Notes: generated by a model from the sequence alone, not told the origin. Shown: positions 53,372 through 62,094, counted from the first letter of the stretch. The stretch: 64,000 nt of DNA from Pseudolabrys sp035718275 (GCA_035718275.1 DASTHI010000052.1:5950-69949), one strand, 5' to 3'. A program made the numbers and translations.

Positions 53372-54267
53372 ACACCGTCGATCGCGGGGGCGCCGTCGGT
53401 TTCGACCACGCCCCGCGTGACGAGATCCTCGAGATGGGCAAGCACCGAAAGCCCGGCCGCGCCGGTGAGCCGCGGATCGATACCGATATAGATCGCACGC
53501 ACGATGGTCGGGATGTCGCTTGCCCCTTTTGCCAGCCGGTGCAGGATCGAAGCTTCCCGCGCCTTTCGGTGCAGGATGTAATAATTGACGAAACGCGGCG
53601 CGTCGGTGATGGCCGGTCCGTGTCCGGGAAAATAGATCGTCTCGCGGCGCTGCGCGAGCTTCGCCAGTGATGCCATGTAGTCGCTCATCGCGCCGTCGGG
53701 TGGCGCGACGATTGAAGTCGCCCATGCCATCACGTGATCGCCGGCGAACAGCGTATTCTTCTCCTTCAGCGCAAAGGCCATGTGGTTGGCGGTGTGGCCC
53801 GGCGTCGCCACTGCCTCGATGCTCCAGCCGTCGCCATCGACACGCTCTCCATCCTTGAGCGCATGATCGGGACGGAAGTCCCGGTCGGCGCTGGCGTCGA
53901 GCGGATTGTGCTCGCCGATGCGCAGTGGCCGCGCGGCGCGATGCGGGCCCTCGGCGCAGACAGTCGCGCCCGTCACCGCCTTGATCGCGGGCACCGCCGG
54001 CGAATGGTCGCGGTGCGTGTGGGTGACGAAGATATGCGTCACCGTCTCCCCGCGCACCGCATCGAGAAGTGCGCCGATGTGCGCCGGATCATCCGGCCCC
54101 GGATCGATGATGGCCACCTTGCCGCGCCCGACGATGTAGCTCACCGTTCCCTTGAAGGTGAACGGGCCGGGATTGTTGGCCATAAGCCGCCGCACTCCGG
54201 GCAACGGCTCATCCACCACATCGGGGGCAAGCTCGAGATTCTTGTCGAACGGGATGTCGTCGTTCAT
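53353..54267 (-). CDS. MBL-fold metallo-hydrolase (LACTB2-like)
   Basis: 304 residues from ATG 54267. Metallo-beta-lactamase fold with HTHRDHSPAV (HxHxDH), GHTANHMAF, LFAGDHVMAW and PGHGPAI, then a C-terminal winged-helix-like region (HRLAKGASDIPTIVRAIYIG) as in LACTB2-type proteins, some of which are ribonucleases; others hydrolyse thioesters. The upstream frame is open but is replaced here by two short ORFs. Confidence 0.87.
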   Translation of the reverse strand: MNDDIPFDKNLELAPDVVDEPLPGVRRLMANNPGPFTFKGTVSYIVGRGKVAIIDPGPDDPAHIGALLDAVRGETVTHIFVTHTHRDHSPAVPAIKAVTGATVCAEGPHRAARPLRIGEHNPLDASADRDFRPDHALKDGERVDGDGWSIEAVATPGHTANHMAFALKEKNTLFAGDHVMAWATSIVAPPDGAMSDYMASLAKLAQRRETIYFPGHGPAITDAPRFVNYYILHRKAREASILHRLAKGASDIPTIVRAIYIGIDPRLTGAAGLSVLAHLEDLVTRGVVETDGAPAIDGVYRLAG

Positions 54268-54329
54268 GCGCAATGATTGGTCGTCAATACGGGGCCGTTC
54301 TCGTTGATGCACGGTGGTTGCTCGCTCAT
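54264..54329 (-). CDS. Upstream short ORF, 21 aa, overlapping the MBL-fold gene start
   Basis: ATG 54329 opens a 21-codon frame, MSEQPPCINENGPVLTTNHC plus Ala, whose TGA overlaps the ATG of the MBL gene (ATGA). The overlap would allow translational coupling or control. It may also be a decayed copy of a gene start; no homologue recognised. Confidence 0.3.
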   Translation of the reverse strand: MSEQPPCINENGPVLTTNHCA

Positions 54330-54335
54330 GCGGAA

Positions 54336-54368
54336 CTACTCCCGTTCGTGCGGTGATTGTTCGTTCAT
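54336..54368 (-). CDS. Upstream short ORF, 10 aa
   Basis: ATG 54368 to TAG 54336 gives MNEQSPHERE. Its start resembles that of the next short ORF (MNEQSP versus MSEQPP), pointing to a small tandem duplication before the MBL gene. Translation is unproven. Confidence 0.2.
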   Translation of the reverse strand: MNEQSPHERE

Positions 54369-54451
54369 GCGCGTTCGGCTCCTGGTGCGATCGGGCCTGT
54401 ATCATTATTCCGTCCGCGATGCACCCCGGGACCGGCCCCTCACCGGACGCA

Positions 54452-54580
54452 TGTCATGCCCGCGCATAGCCGTCCGAAGGACGGCGTGCTTTGGCACGTC
54501 TATGTCGCGGGGATCTACGTCTTAACAGCTTGCAACGTTCAAGTCGTGGATGGCCGCGACAAGCGCGGCCACGAATGAGA
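54452..54580. repeat. Composite palindromic extragenic repeat (Rhizobiales type)
   Basis: Starts with a GCCGTCC-gaa-GGACGGC hairpin near 54470 and ends with TGGCCGCG-acaag-CGCGGCCA at 54551-54571. The order (hairpin, CTATGTCGCGGGG, ATCTACGTCTT, GTGGATGGCC palindrome) matches the long mosaic repeat scattered through Bradyrhizobium/Rhodopseudomonas-like genomes. It fills most of the 54369-54647 spacer. Confidence 0.7.
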
Positions 54581-54647
54581 GGCGGTGCGCTCCGCCATCG
54601 GCCACGACGGTATGCGCGTTCGAAGACCGGCGTGCTGCGCCGAAACG

Positions 54648-54986
54648 TCAGCGCACTACCAGCACGCCGTTCGTCTCCTGGTGAAAGTCGTCGAAGAAAT
54701 TGTAGCGCCCCGGCTGCAGCGGACGCAGGCGGATGACGCCCTCCCCCTTGCCGGTCACCACTTTTTCCACACGCAGGCTGACGCTCTCGAATTCGAGCGG
54801 CGTTGCGTCGAGATTCTTCACGCGCAACTCGATCGGCACCTTCGCCGGCGCATGAATCTCGGCCGGCTGAAAACGATGATTCTTCACGCTGACATTCACC
54901 GTCGCCGCCTGCTGTGCAGCGACCGGCAGCACGGCGGCCGCGCTGAGCAGTGTGCACAAAATCAACTTGCTGATTTTTTCGATCAT
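54648..54986 (-). CDS. Cupredoxin domain-containing periplasmic protein
   Basis: 112 residues with a cleaved signal peptide (ISKLILCTLLSAAAVLPVAA). The mature part is a single beta-sandwich: TVNVSVKNHRFQPAEIHAPA, LRVKNLDATPLEFES and PGRYNFFDDFHQETNGVLVV. The typical Cys ligand of blue copper proteins is absent, as in the P19/FTR1-associated cupredoxin-like group, where Met/His/Glu bind metal. It follows the beta-barrel gene by 13 bases in the same operon. Confidence 0.82.
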   Translation of the reverse strand: MIEKISKLILCTLLSAAAVLPVAAQQAATVNVSVKNHRFQPAEIHAPAKVPIELRVKNLDATPLEFESVSLRVEKVVTGKGEGVIRLRPLQPGRYNFFDDFHQETNGVLVVR

Positions 54987-54999
54987 GATGGGTCTCCGG

Positions 55000-55893
55000 C
55001 TAGAATTCGACGGCGAACTTGAGCTTCGCGCGGTGGCGCGAGAATTCCGACAGGTTCAGCGACTCGCCGGGCTCCTCGACATCGTGACCTTCCACCTGCG
55101 TATTCCACGCCGCCGTCATGAACGTCTTGGGGCCGAGCTTGACGTAAAGCGTCGGCCCGACATAGATCGCGTCGCCGGTAAAGGTGTTGAGCCAGGCGCC
55201 TTCGTAGTGTCGCAAATACCAGAGCTCGGCGCCGACAAAGACCGATGGCGTGATGCGGTACGCCAGGGCGCCGGAGATGCCGCTCGTGGATTCGCTCTCC
55301 CACCCGGACTCGCCCGGGTCACGCGCTGCTTCCGGCTCGTAAAGCAGGTTGGAGCCAAGATAGAGCCGGTTCTTGACCAGCTCGAGATCGGCATTGAGCT
55401 TGAGCTCCAACTCGAGCTCGGTGACGCGCTTGCCCCTCGTCCCGCTGATCCGCCGCCATTCCGGCTCGGCAGAAAGCGTCACGGCGAGCGGCGAGGACGG
55501 CCCGCGGTCGAGCAGCATGTAGCGCATCTCGCCGAACAAGCCGCCGAAGGCAAGCTGGCTGCGATCGTCGAGGTCGGTTACCCCATGGATGTTGTGCAGC
55601 GTGACCAGCGGACCGAGCTCGAACTGCACGTACTGGTTCGGCGTGAACTCGTATTCGAGCTTGGTGTCGCTTGCAAAGTAGCGCCCGTCGCGCTTGCCGA
55701 TCCGCGCGGTGGTATCAACGGAGAACTCCTTTTCGCCTTCGAGGCCGATGCCCGAGCCGCTGGTGAAGCCGAAGATGTATTTCGTCTCGGCCTCGCGGTA
55801 GAGCTGCGGATTGTCCTGGGCGTGGGCGAAGCTTGCTGCAACAAGAAAAGGCGCGACCACAACGATCGCGCGCGCGCAATCAATGTTCGGCAT
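55000..55893 (-). CDS. Outer-membrane beta-barrel protein, function unknown
   Basis: 297 residues from ATG 55893 (GAGG upstream; ATG 55908 is possible). Signal peptide (AIVVVAPFLVAASFAHAQ), then alternating strands with aromatic girdles, such as RDGRYFASDTKLEYEFTPNQ, YVQFELGPLVTLHNI and LGSNLLYEPEA, ending in Phe (LKFAVEF), the usual barrel C-terminus. Co-transcribed with a cupredoxin-like gene, so a role in metal handling is possible. Confidence 0.75.
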   Translation of the reverse strand: MPNIDCARAIVVVAPFLVAASFAHAQDNPQLYREAETKYIFGFTSGSGIGLEGEKEFSVDTTARIGKRDGRYFASDTKLEYEFTPNQYVQFELGPLVTLHNIHGVTDLDDRSQLAFGGLFGEMRYMLLDRGPSSPLAVTLSAEPEWRRISGTRGKRVTELELELKLNADLELVKNRLYLGSNLLYEPEAARDPGESGWESESTSGISGALAYRITPSVFVGAELWYLRHYEGAWLNTFTGDAIYVGPTLYVKLGPKTFMTAAWNTQVEGHDVEEPGESLNLSEFSRHRAKLKFAVEF

Positions 55894-55908
55894 TTTTGTT
55901 TTCCTCAT

Positions 55909-56170
55909 ACGCCGGGTTCAAGGTCCGGCAATCAGGTTGCGCATGCACGAGCGTGCAACGCGCTCACCACAATTCAGGAATTGGCACGCATGAGTCAATG
56001 CGTGAAGCAAAGATTAGAATTTTCTAGTTCGGAGCGTTTCTAAATCGCGCGCAGTTGAGAACTTTTCCAAAGCATGACTCTGTTGCGGCCGTGCCTTCCT
56101 AAGCGAGATGGCCGGGACAAGCCCGGACAAGCCCGGCCATGACAATGAAATGCGCGACGTGAAAACAGCT
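55909..56170. repeat. Intergenic region with extragenic palindrome (56107-56143)
   Basis: Holds TGGCCGGGACAAGCCCGG followed by a duplicated ACAAGCCCGG and CCATGAC, a variant of the genome's palindromic repeat with the loop/arm duplicated. The remainder up to 55909 shows only the upstream region of the barrel gene. Confidence 0.65.
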
Positions 56171-56295
56171 CAATGGATTTCCGGCTCGGGAATTCAATGA
56201 ATTTTTTTGACTTGGGAATTCAAATTTTTAGCTCAGGAATTCAATGAAATTCCGGCGCGGGAATTCAATGAATTTCCGGCTCGGGAATGGAGCCG
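56171..56295. repeat. 24-bp tandem repeat, five copies, spanning the dehydratase stop codon
   Basis: Units at 56177-56200, 56201-56224, 56225-56247 (one base shorter), 56248-56271 and 56272-56295. Consensus ATTTCCGGCTCGGGAATTCA plus ATGA. Read on the minus strand each unit encodes I-P-E/A-P-E-I/F-H-stop, i.e. the last eight codons of the dehydratase repeated four more times after the real stop. Copies 2 and 3 have diverged most. Confidence 0.85.
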
Positions 56296-57992
56296 AGCGG
56301 CGCGAGAAAATCGAAATCGCATCCCTCGTCCGCCTGCCCGATGTGCTGCGAATACAGCGCGCCATAGCCGCGCGGATAATGCGGCACCGGCTCCTTCCAT
56401 GCCGCGCGGCGGCGCGCCATCTCCTCCTCGCTGACATGCAGATGGATGCGGCGCGCATCGACATCCACCTCGATCTCGTCGCCCGTCGCAACGAAGGCAA
56501 GCGGCCCGCCGATGAAGCTCTCCGGCGCGACGTGCAGGATGCAGGCGCCGTAGCTGGTGCCGCTCATGCGCGCATCGGAAATGCGCAGCATGTCGCGCAC
56601 GCCTGCCTTCACCAGCTTGCGCGGGATCGGCAGCATGCCCCATTCCGGCATGCCCGGGCCGCCGCGCGGGCCGGCATTCTTGAGCACGAGAATGTGGTCG
56701 GGCGTCACGTCGAGATCATCGCGCTCGACCTCGCGCGCCATCTGCTCGTAGGTCTCGAACGCGATGACCTTGCCGCGGTGCCGCAGCAGCCGCGGCTCGG
56801 CGGCCGATGGCTTCATCACGCAGCCGCGCGGCGCCAGATTGCCGGTGAGCACGGCCGTGGCACCGGCGCGCGAGACCGGATCCTTGAGCGGGCGGATGAC
56901 CTCGCGCTTGTAGACCTTGGCACCTGCGATATTCTCGCCGATGCTCCTGCCGGTGACGGTGAGGCACGAGAGGTCGAGCGCGTCCTTGAGCTCGGCCATG
57001 AGCGCGCGCAGGCCACCCGCGTAGAAGAAATCCTCCATCAGCAGCTCGCCGGACGGCCGCACATTGGCAAGCACCGGGATCTCGCGCGCGATCTCGTCGA
57101 ACCGGCTCATGTCGAGCTTGAGCCCTGCCCGGCGCGCCATGGCCACCACGTGAATGATCGCATTGGTCGAGCCGCCCATGGCCATGTGCACGCGGATCGC
57201 ATTGTCGAAGGCGGCCGGCGTGAGCAGCCGATGCGGGGCGAGATCTTCCCACACCATCTCGACGATGCGCCGGCCGGCAGCGGCGCACATGCGCGGATGC
57301 GCGGCGTCGGCCGCGGGAATGGAGGACGCGCCGGGGAGCGAGAGCCCGAGCGCCTCGGCGATCGCCATCATCGTCGCCGCCGTCCCCATCACCATCCAGG
57401 TGCCGAACGAGCGGGCAATGCCGCCTTCGAGCTCGGCCCAGTCCGCCTCGCTGATGCGGCCGGCGCGCTTCTCGTCCCAGTATTTCCAGGCGTCGGAGCC
57501 CGAGCCCAGCGCCTGCCCGCGCCAGTTGCCGCGCAGCTGCGGGCCGGCCGGCAGGTAGATCGCAGGCAAGCCCATGCTGATCGCGCCCATGATGAGCGCG
57601 GGCGTGGTCTTGTCGCAGCCGCCCATCAGCACGGCGCCGTCGATCGGATGGCTGCGCAGCAGCTCCTCGGTCTCCATCGCCAGCAGATTGCGGTAGAGCA
57701 TCGTCGAGGGCTTCACGAAGGGTTCGGACAGCGACATCGCCGGGAGCTCGACCGGAAACCCGCCCGCCTGCAGCACCCCGCGCTTCACGTCCTCCGCGCG
57801 CTCGCGCAGATGCGTGTGGCAGAAATTGATGTCGCTCCAGGTGTTGATGATCCCGATCACCGGCTTGCCGGCGAAATCGGCGGTGTCGAATCCACCCTGC
57901 CGCAGGCGCGCGCGGTGCCCGAAGGCGCGCAGGTCGTTGACGCCGAGCCAGCGATGGCTGCGCAGCTCCTCGGGACGCTTGCGTGCGTTCAT
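56265..57992 (-). CDS. IlvD/Edd family dehydratase (sugar-acid dehydratase-like)
   Basis: 575 residues, iron-sulfur dehydratase family. Seen: INTWSDINFCHTHLRERAED, cluster/metal motif LMGGCDKTTPALIMG, AMGGSTNAIIHVVAMARRAG and SGTSYGACILHVAPES. The subfamily resembles L-arabinonate/sugar-acid dehydratases rather than dihydroxy-acid dehydratase, so it would convert an aldonate to a 2-keto-3-deoxy acid. The ATG overlaps the stop of the TRAP permease gene (ATGA), implying that the transporter brings in its substrate or product. The C-terminal codons lie in a tandem repeat. Confidence 0.88.
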   Translation of the reverse strand: MNARKRPEELRSHRWLGVNDLRAFGHRARLRQGGFDTADFAGKPVIGIINTWSDINFCHTHLRERAEDVKRGVLQAGGFPVELPAMSLSEPFVKPSTMLYRNLLAMETEELLRSHPIDGAVLMGGCDKTTPALIMGAISMGLPAIYLPAGPQLRGNWRGQALGSGSDAWKYWDEKRAGRISEADWAELEGGIARSFGTWMVMGTAATMMAIAEALGLSLPGASSIPAADAAHPRMCAAAGRRIVEMVWEDLAPHRLLTPAAFDNAIRVHMAMGGSTNAIIHVVAMARRAGLKLDMSRFDEIAREIPVLANVRPSGELLMEDFFYAGGLRALMAELKDALDLSCLTVTGRSIGENIAGAKVYKREVIRPLKDPVSRAGATAVLTGNLAPRGCVMKPSAAEPRLLRHRGKVIAFETYEQMAREVERDDLDVTPDHILVLKNAGPRGGPGMPEWGMLPIPRKLVKAGVRDMLRISDARMSGTSYGACILHVAPESFIGGPLAFVATGDEIEVDVDARRIHLHVSEEEMARRRAAWKEPVPHYPRGYGALYSQHIGQADEGCDFDFLAPLGSIPEPEIH

Positions 57993-59872
57993 TCCGCCGC
58001 GATCTCGGGTTTCGGGATCTTGCCGACCGCGCGGCGGGCCTGCATCTGCGTTGCGATGACGACGAGCGCCAGCGCGGCTCCGATCAGGTCAGTCGAGAAG
58101 TTCGGATCGATCAGCAGCAGCCCGCCGACGACGAGCAGCGCGCTCTGCCAGTGCGACGAGTGCACGAGAAAGTATCCGTGCAGCCCGGAGGCGAACAGCA
58201 CCACGCCGATCGAGGCGGTCGCACTCGCCCAGATGATCTCGGGCCACTCGCCGATCATCAGCAGCTGCGGCGCATAGACGAACATGAACGGCACGATGAA
58301 GCTCGTGGCGGCAATGCGGACGGCGGCCCAGCCGGTCGCCCACAGATCCGACTTGGCAAGCCCCGCCGCAGCGTAGACGGCAAGCGCCACGGGCGGCGTG
58401 ATCGCAGAGAGAATCGCGAAGTAGAACGCGAACATGTGCGCGGCGGGAATCGGCACACCGAACTTGACGATCGCCGGCACCAGCAGCGCGGTCATGATGA
58501 TGTAGGCGGGCGTCGTCGGCATGCCCATCCCGAGCACGATGCCGGCGAGCATGGTGAAGACCAGCGCCAGCAGCAGATAGTTCTGCGACAGATGCACGAC
58601 ATATTGCGTGAACACGATGCCGAGCCCCGACAGCGTCACCACGGCGATGACGACCCCGGCGGCCGCGCAGGCGAGCGCGACCGGCAGCGCGTTGCGCGCG
58701 CCATCGACGCAGGCTTCGATCAGGTTCTCGAAAGTGCAATAGTGGCGGGTCGACTTGCGCAGGGCCGCGACCGGAAAGCAGGCGAGCACGCCGGCGAGCG
58801 CCGCGAGGGGCGCACTAAAGCCCGAATACATGACGACGAGGATCGTCACCACCGGCAGGAAAAGGTGGCCGCGCTCGCGCATCACATTGCCGAGCCGCGG
58901 CAGCTCGGCGCGCGGAACGCCGACGAGGCCGCGCCGCTTCGCCTCGAAATGCACGGCGGAGAAGCAGGCAAGATAATAGAGTACGGACGGAATGATCGCC
59001 CAGATCACGACCTGCGCGTAGGACACGCCCAGAAACTCCGCCATGACGAAGGCGGCTGCGCCCATGATCGGCGGCATCAGCTGTCCGCCGGTCGAGGCCA
59101 CCGCCTCGACCCCGGCTGCGAAATGCGGCGGGAAGCCGGAGCGCTTCATCAGCGGGATGGTGATCGGCCCGTCGACCATCACGTTCGCCACCGCACTGCC
59201 CGAGATCGTCCCGAACAGCGCCGAGGACACGCAGGAGACCTTGCCGGGGCCGCCGGCGGTCGAGCCGGTCAAGCTCATGGCGAAATCCATGAACAGCTGC
59301 CCCGTGCCGGTGCGTTCCATGAACGAGCCGAACAGCACGAAGATCAGCACGTAAGCGGCTGACACCGACAGCGGAATCCCGAAGATGCCCTCGACCGTCA
59401 TGTACAGCTGGTCGATCATGTTCTGCGGCGACAGCCGCGCGACGAACAGGCCGTAGGCCAGAAACACGATGGCCGTGATCGGCAGCGCCAGGCCGATGAC
59501 CCGCCGCGTGCCTTCCAGCACCAGCACCGTCATCACCGTGCCCATTATCATGTCGGACCACGTGAGTTCGTCGACATAGAAGATGCGATCGATGAAGTAG
59601 TTGTAGTTCATGAAGAGGTAGAAGATCGGCGCGGCGCCGAGGACGAGCAGCAGGTAATCGAGCGGCGTCGGCAGCCCTTCCGCCTTGCCGGAGCTGCGGT
59701 AGAGCAGGAACACCAGCGTCATCGCGAACAGCAAATGGGTGCCGCGGTAGTGGAACGCCTCGGGCGAGCCGAAGGCGATGGCCCAGACGTGATAGATGAC
59801 CATGGCGACGGAGATCACCATCACCGCCAGGCGGAACAGGCCGCCGTAGGACACGTCGACCTTCAAGGTCAT
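57989..59872 (-). CDS. TRAP transporter fused permease (TAXI type, DctQM fusion)
   Basis: 627 residues with about 16-18 membrane helices, a fused small and large TRAP permease as typical for TAXI-family systems. Seen: SLTGSTAGGPGKVSCVSSAL, GTISGSAVANVMVDGPITIP and GMGMPTTPAYIIMTALLVPA. Sodium-driven uptake with the periplasmic TAXI protein encoded upstream; the operon ends with the dehydratase gene. Confidence 0.93.
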   Translation of the reverse strand: MTLKVDVSYGGLFRLAVMVISVAMVIYHVWAIAFGSPEAFHYRGTHLLFAMTLVFLLYRSSGKAEGLPTPLDYLLLVLGAAPIFYLFMNYNYFIDRIFYVDELTWSDMIMGTVMTVLVLEGTRRVIGLALPITAIVFLAYGLFVARLSPQNMIDQLYMTVEGIFGIPLSVSAAYVLIFVLFGSFMERTGTGQLFMDFAMSLTGSTAGGPGKVSCVSSALFGTISGSAVANVMVDGPITIPLMKRSGFPPHFAAGVEAVASTGGQLMPPIMGAAAFVMAEFLGVSYAQVVIWAIIPSVLYYLACFSAVHFEAKRRGLVGVPRAELPRLGNVMRERGHLFLPVVTILVVMYSGFSAPLAALAGVLACFPVAALRKSTRHYCTFENLIEACVDGARNALPVALACAAAGVVIAVVTLSGLGIVFTQYVVHLSQNYLLLALVFTMLAGIVLGMGMPTTPAYIIMTALLVPAIVKFGVPIPAAHMFAFYFAILSAITPPVALAVYAAAGLAKSDLWATGWAAVRIAATSFIVPFMFVYAPQLLMIGEWPEIIWASATASIGVVLFASGLHGYFLVHSSHWQSALLVVGGLLLIDPNFSTDLIGAALALVVIATQMQARRAVGKIPKPEIAAE

Positions 59873-59939
59873 GGCTGCCGCCCCTCGTTCGCGACGAGAT
59901 ACGCGCGGGCAGCGGGGCCGCCCGCGCGCAATGATCAGG

Positions 59940-60887
59940 TCAGTGGCTCTGCACGTTGAGCCCGGCTTCCTTGTAGAACTTGGCAGCGCCCGGATGGAAC
60001 GGCACGCCGATGTCGGTGCCGAGATCGGGCGTCTGCATCTTGCCGATGTCTCTCGCGATCGTTGCCAGCGTCTTCGTGTTCGCCGCGATCGTCTTGGTCA
60101 TCGTATAAACTTCGTCGGCCGGCAGCTTACACGAGACCACGACATGCGTGTAGAAGCCGATCACCTTCACGTCCTGGTCCTGCTTGGGGTAGCTGCCCTT
60201 GGCGATCGTGATCATCTTGTAGCCGGGATTGATCTTCTTCATTTTTTCGTAGCTGTCGGACTGGTCGATGAGCTTGATGTCGCGCGCGGCGGCGAGATCC
60301 ATGATGGCGCCGGCAGGCACCTGCGTGTTGAGCCCGAAGGCGACCGCATGGCCGTCCTTCATCTGGTTCACGGAATCCGTGTAGCCGACGAAGCTGACCT
60401 TCACATCGTTGTAGCTCAAGCCGTTCACCTCGAGCAGCTGGCGCGTAATCAGCTCGCCGGTATTGCCCTTCTGCTGCGTGGTGATGCTCTTGCCCTTGAG
60501 GTCCGCGATCTTGTTCACGCCCGAGTCGGTCGTGACGACGAACTGGAAGTACTGCGGATAGAGTGTCGCGACATTGCACACATTGGTGTGCGGCTTGTTG
60601 AAGGGCGCCTTGCCTGCGATCGCATCGACTGCGGAGATCGAATTGGAGATCCCGACATCGGCCTTGCCTTCCTCCACCGCCCGCACATTGGCGATGCCGG
60701 CGCCGGGAGACTGCTGCACCACGAGGCCGGGGATGGCCTTCTCCCACAGATCCTTCAGCTGGCCGCCGAGCGGGATCCACGATCCGCCCTGCGGACCGGT
60801 CATCATCTTGATCTCGGCCGCCGCGGCCGGGCCGGCGAGAACCATTCCCAGGACGCAGCCCAGGCCGAGCACTTTCAACGCTTTCAT
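59940..60887 (-). CDS. TAXI family TRAP transporter solute-binding protein
   Basis: 315 residues from ATG 60887 (GGAGTGGAGC upstream); the longer frame is unsupported. Signal peptide (LKVLGLGCVLGMVLAGPAAA), then the TAXI core EIKMMTGPQGGSWIPLGGQL, QQSPGAGIANVRAVEEGKAD, DVGISNSISAVDAIAGKAPF. The ligand is unknown; relatives bind dicarboxylates, glutamate or sugar acids. First gene of the operon with the fused permease and dehydratase. Confidence 0.92.
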   Translation of the reverse strand: MKALKVLGLGCVLGMVLAGPAAAAEIKMMTGPQGGSWIPLGGQLKDLWEKAIPGLVVQQSPGAGIANVRAVEEGKADVGISNSISAVDAIAGKAPFNKPHTNVCNVATLYPQYFQFVVTTDSGVNKIADLKGKSITTQQKGNTGELITRQLLEVNGLSYNDVKVSFVGYTDSVNQMKDGHAVAFGLNTQVPAGAIMDLAAARDIKLIDQSDSYEKMKKINPGYKMITIAKGSYPKQDQDVKVIGFYTHVVVSCKLPADEVYTMTKTIAANTKTLATIARDIGKMQTPDLGTDIGVPFHPGAAKFYKEAGLNVQSH

Positions 60888-61268
60888 GGCGCTCCACTCC
60901 CTATGCGCCGGCCTTGCTGCAGCCGGCTCTTGAGGTTCGACTTTAAGAAAGGTTTTCCCTGGAGCGGAGCGTACGCGGCGCGGCGGTCCCTGCACAAGGG
61001 CCGAGACATGGCCAGGTGCGCCGAACGTCTGTTTTCCAAGGGCGGTCAATCCCGAACGGGGAGTTTTGGAAGAACACCGTGAAAGAACGTGCTGCGCGGA
61101 CCTGGGCGGCAGGCGAACCTCCGTTCGCAGGCGCAGCGCAAACCCCTCCCCGAAGCAAGGACCGCAGCCGCGGCATGGCCGCTGAACCATGCATTAACGA
61201 TGCGTGGCCTAGACTTGGCGTAAAGCGCGCCAGTTAAACCGGAACTGCATGAAGGACGGGCGCGCCGG
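60888..61268. other. Divergent spacer upstream of the TAXI operon
   Basis: About 380 bases without a recognisable gene. It must hold the promoter of the minus-strand TAXI operon and of the small plus-strand genes, but no clear hexamers were seen. GCCGGC occurs twice near 60912-60930. Confidence 0.35.
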
Positions 61269-61676
61269 ATGGCTTGGGGCTCGCACACGATGGCCACGCG
61301 TTCCTCGTCCCGCCGCTGGTTCCTGCGCGACATCCCGCGCACTTATGTGCTGATCGTGTGGCTCGCTTTCGGCGCCGTCCTCCTGATCTATGCCAATGAC
61401 TGGCATCCGAGCGGCTGGTCGGCGCTGCGCCGCGAGGCGGCCGCTCCTGCCCGCGAGACGCCCAGGGTGGAATCCTACACCGGCTCGATCATCATCATGC
61501 CGCCGCGGGGCGATGCCTGCCGCCAGATGATGCTCGACAACCGCACCGGCGCGATGTGGGACAATGGGTATGTGAGCTGCGACGAAGTCGTTTCGCGTCC
61601 CGAGCGCGACGCGCGCGGCATGAGCACGATGCGCATGAATGCGATCGGCAATGCCTTCCGCCGGCGAGATGAGTGA
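61269..61676 (+). CDS. Hypothetical membrane-anchored protein, 135 aa
   Basis: One N-terminal membrane helix (YVLIVWLAFGAVLLIYAND, residues ~26-44) followed by a ~90-residue soluble part containing GSIIIMPPRGDACRQMMLDN and two cysteines (DACRQ, YVSCDEV). ATG 61269 or ATG 61290 may be the start. Resembles short rhizobial proteins of unknown function. Its TGA overlaps the GTG start of the next gene. Confidence 0.65.
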   Translation: MAWGSHTMATRSSSRRWFLRDIPRTYVLIVWLAFGAVLLIYANDWHPSGWSALRREAAAPARETPRVESYTGSIIIMPPRGDACRQMMLDNRTGAMWDNGYVSCDEVVSRPERDARGMSTMRMNAIGNAFRRRDE

Positions 61677-62053
61677 CGGCCGCGGTGGGCGCGGGCTCGC
61701 AGCGGGATGCATTCGAACCGCAGGTCGTCCACAGCGACGTGGCGGGCGCCGAGAGACGATTGCGGGAGATCAGGAGCGCGTTCAGCAGCGTCTCGCGCCG
61801 ATGGGATCGTTGGTCCGGGCTGAAATATTTTTGCCGCCTGATCGTGCTGCCTGCAGCGACGGCAATCGGCACGTTCGCGATTGTCTGGTCCTTCGTGAGC
61901 AGCCCGTGGCCAATTGCCCTGAGGCTTAGACACCTCGCCGCCTTCCCGAACTGCCACGCCGCGGAGATGATGGGCCTGGCTCCCGCGCGCAGAGGTCAAC
62001 CGGGATATTGGAGTCACCTTGATGCGGATGGTGACGGGATTGCGTGTGAGTAG
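61673..62053 (+). CDS. Excalibur calcium-binding domain protein
   Basis: 126 residues from GTG 61673 (GTGA overlap). One membrane helix (~55-75), then a C-terminal excalibur motif: FPNCHAAEMMGLAPARRGQP, with DADGDGIACE at the end giving the DxDxDG calcium-binding loop next to the conserved Cys pair. Found in many extracytoplasmic proteins. Probably co-translated with the preceding small membrane protein. Confidence 0.85.
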   Translation: MTAAVGAGSQRDAFEPQVVHSDVAGAERRLREIRSAFSSVSRRWDRWSGLKYFCRLIVLPAATAIGTFAIVWSFVSSPWPIALRLRHLAAFPNCHAAEMMGLAPARRGQPGYWSHLDADGDGIACE

Positions 62054-62094
62054 GTCTGGTCTTCTTCTTCTCGAAGCATCTTGTTGAACGCCAC

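Noticed and set aside
56171..56295. CRISPR array
   Set aside because: The repeats are directly abutting 24-bp units with no spacers and no cas genes nearby; it is a simple tandem repeat.
56244..58277. Very long open frame (677 codons) on the plus strand
   Set aside because: It is exactly antisense to the dehydratase gene, its composition is Arg/His/Ala-rich shadow type, and the minus-strand protein has clear family motifs. High GC keeps the antisense frame open.
57983..59362. 459-codon plus-strand open frame
   Set aside because: Antisense to the TRAP permease; extreme Arg/Asp/His content and no protein-like pattern.
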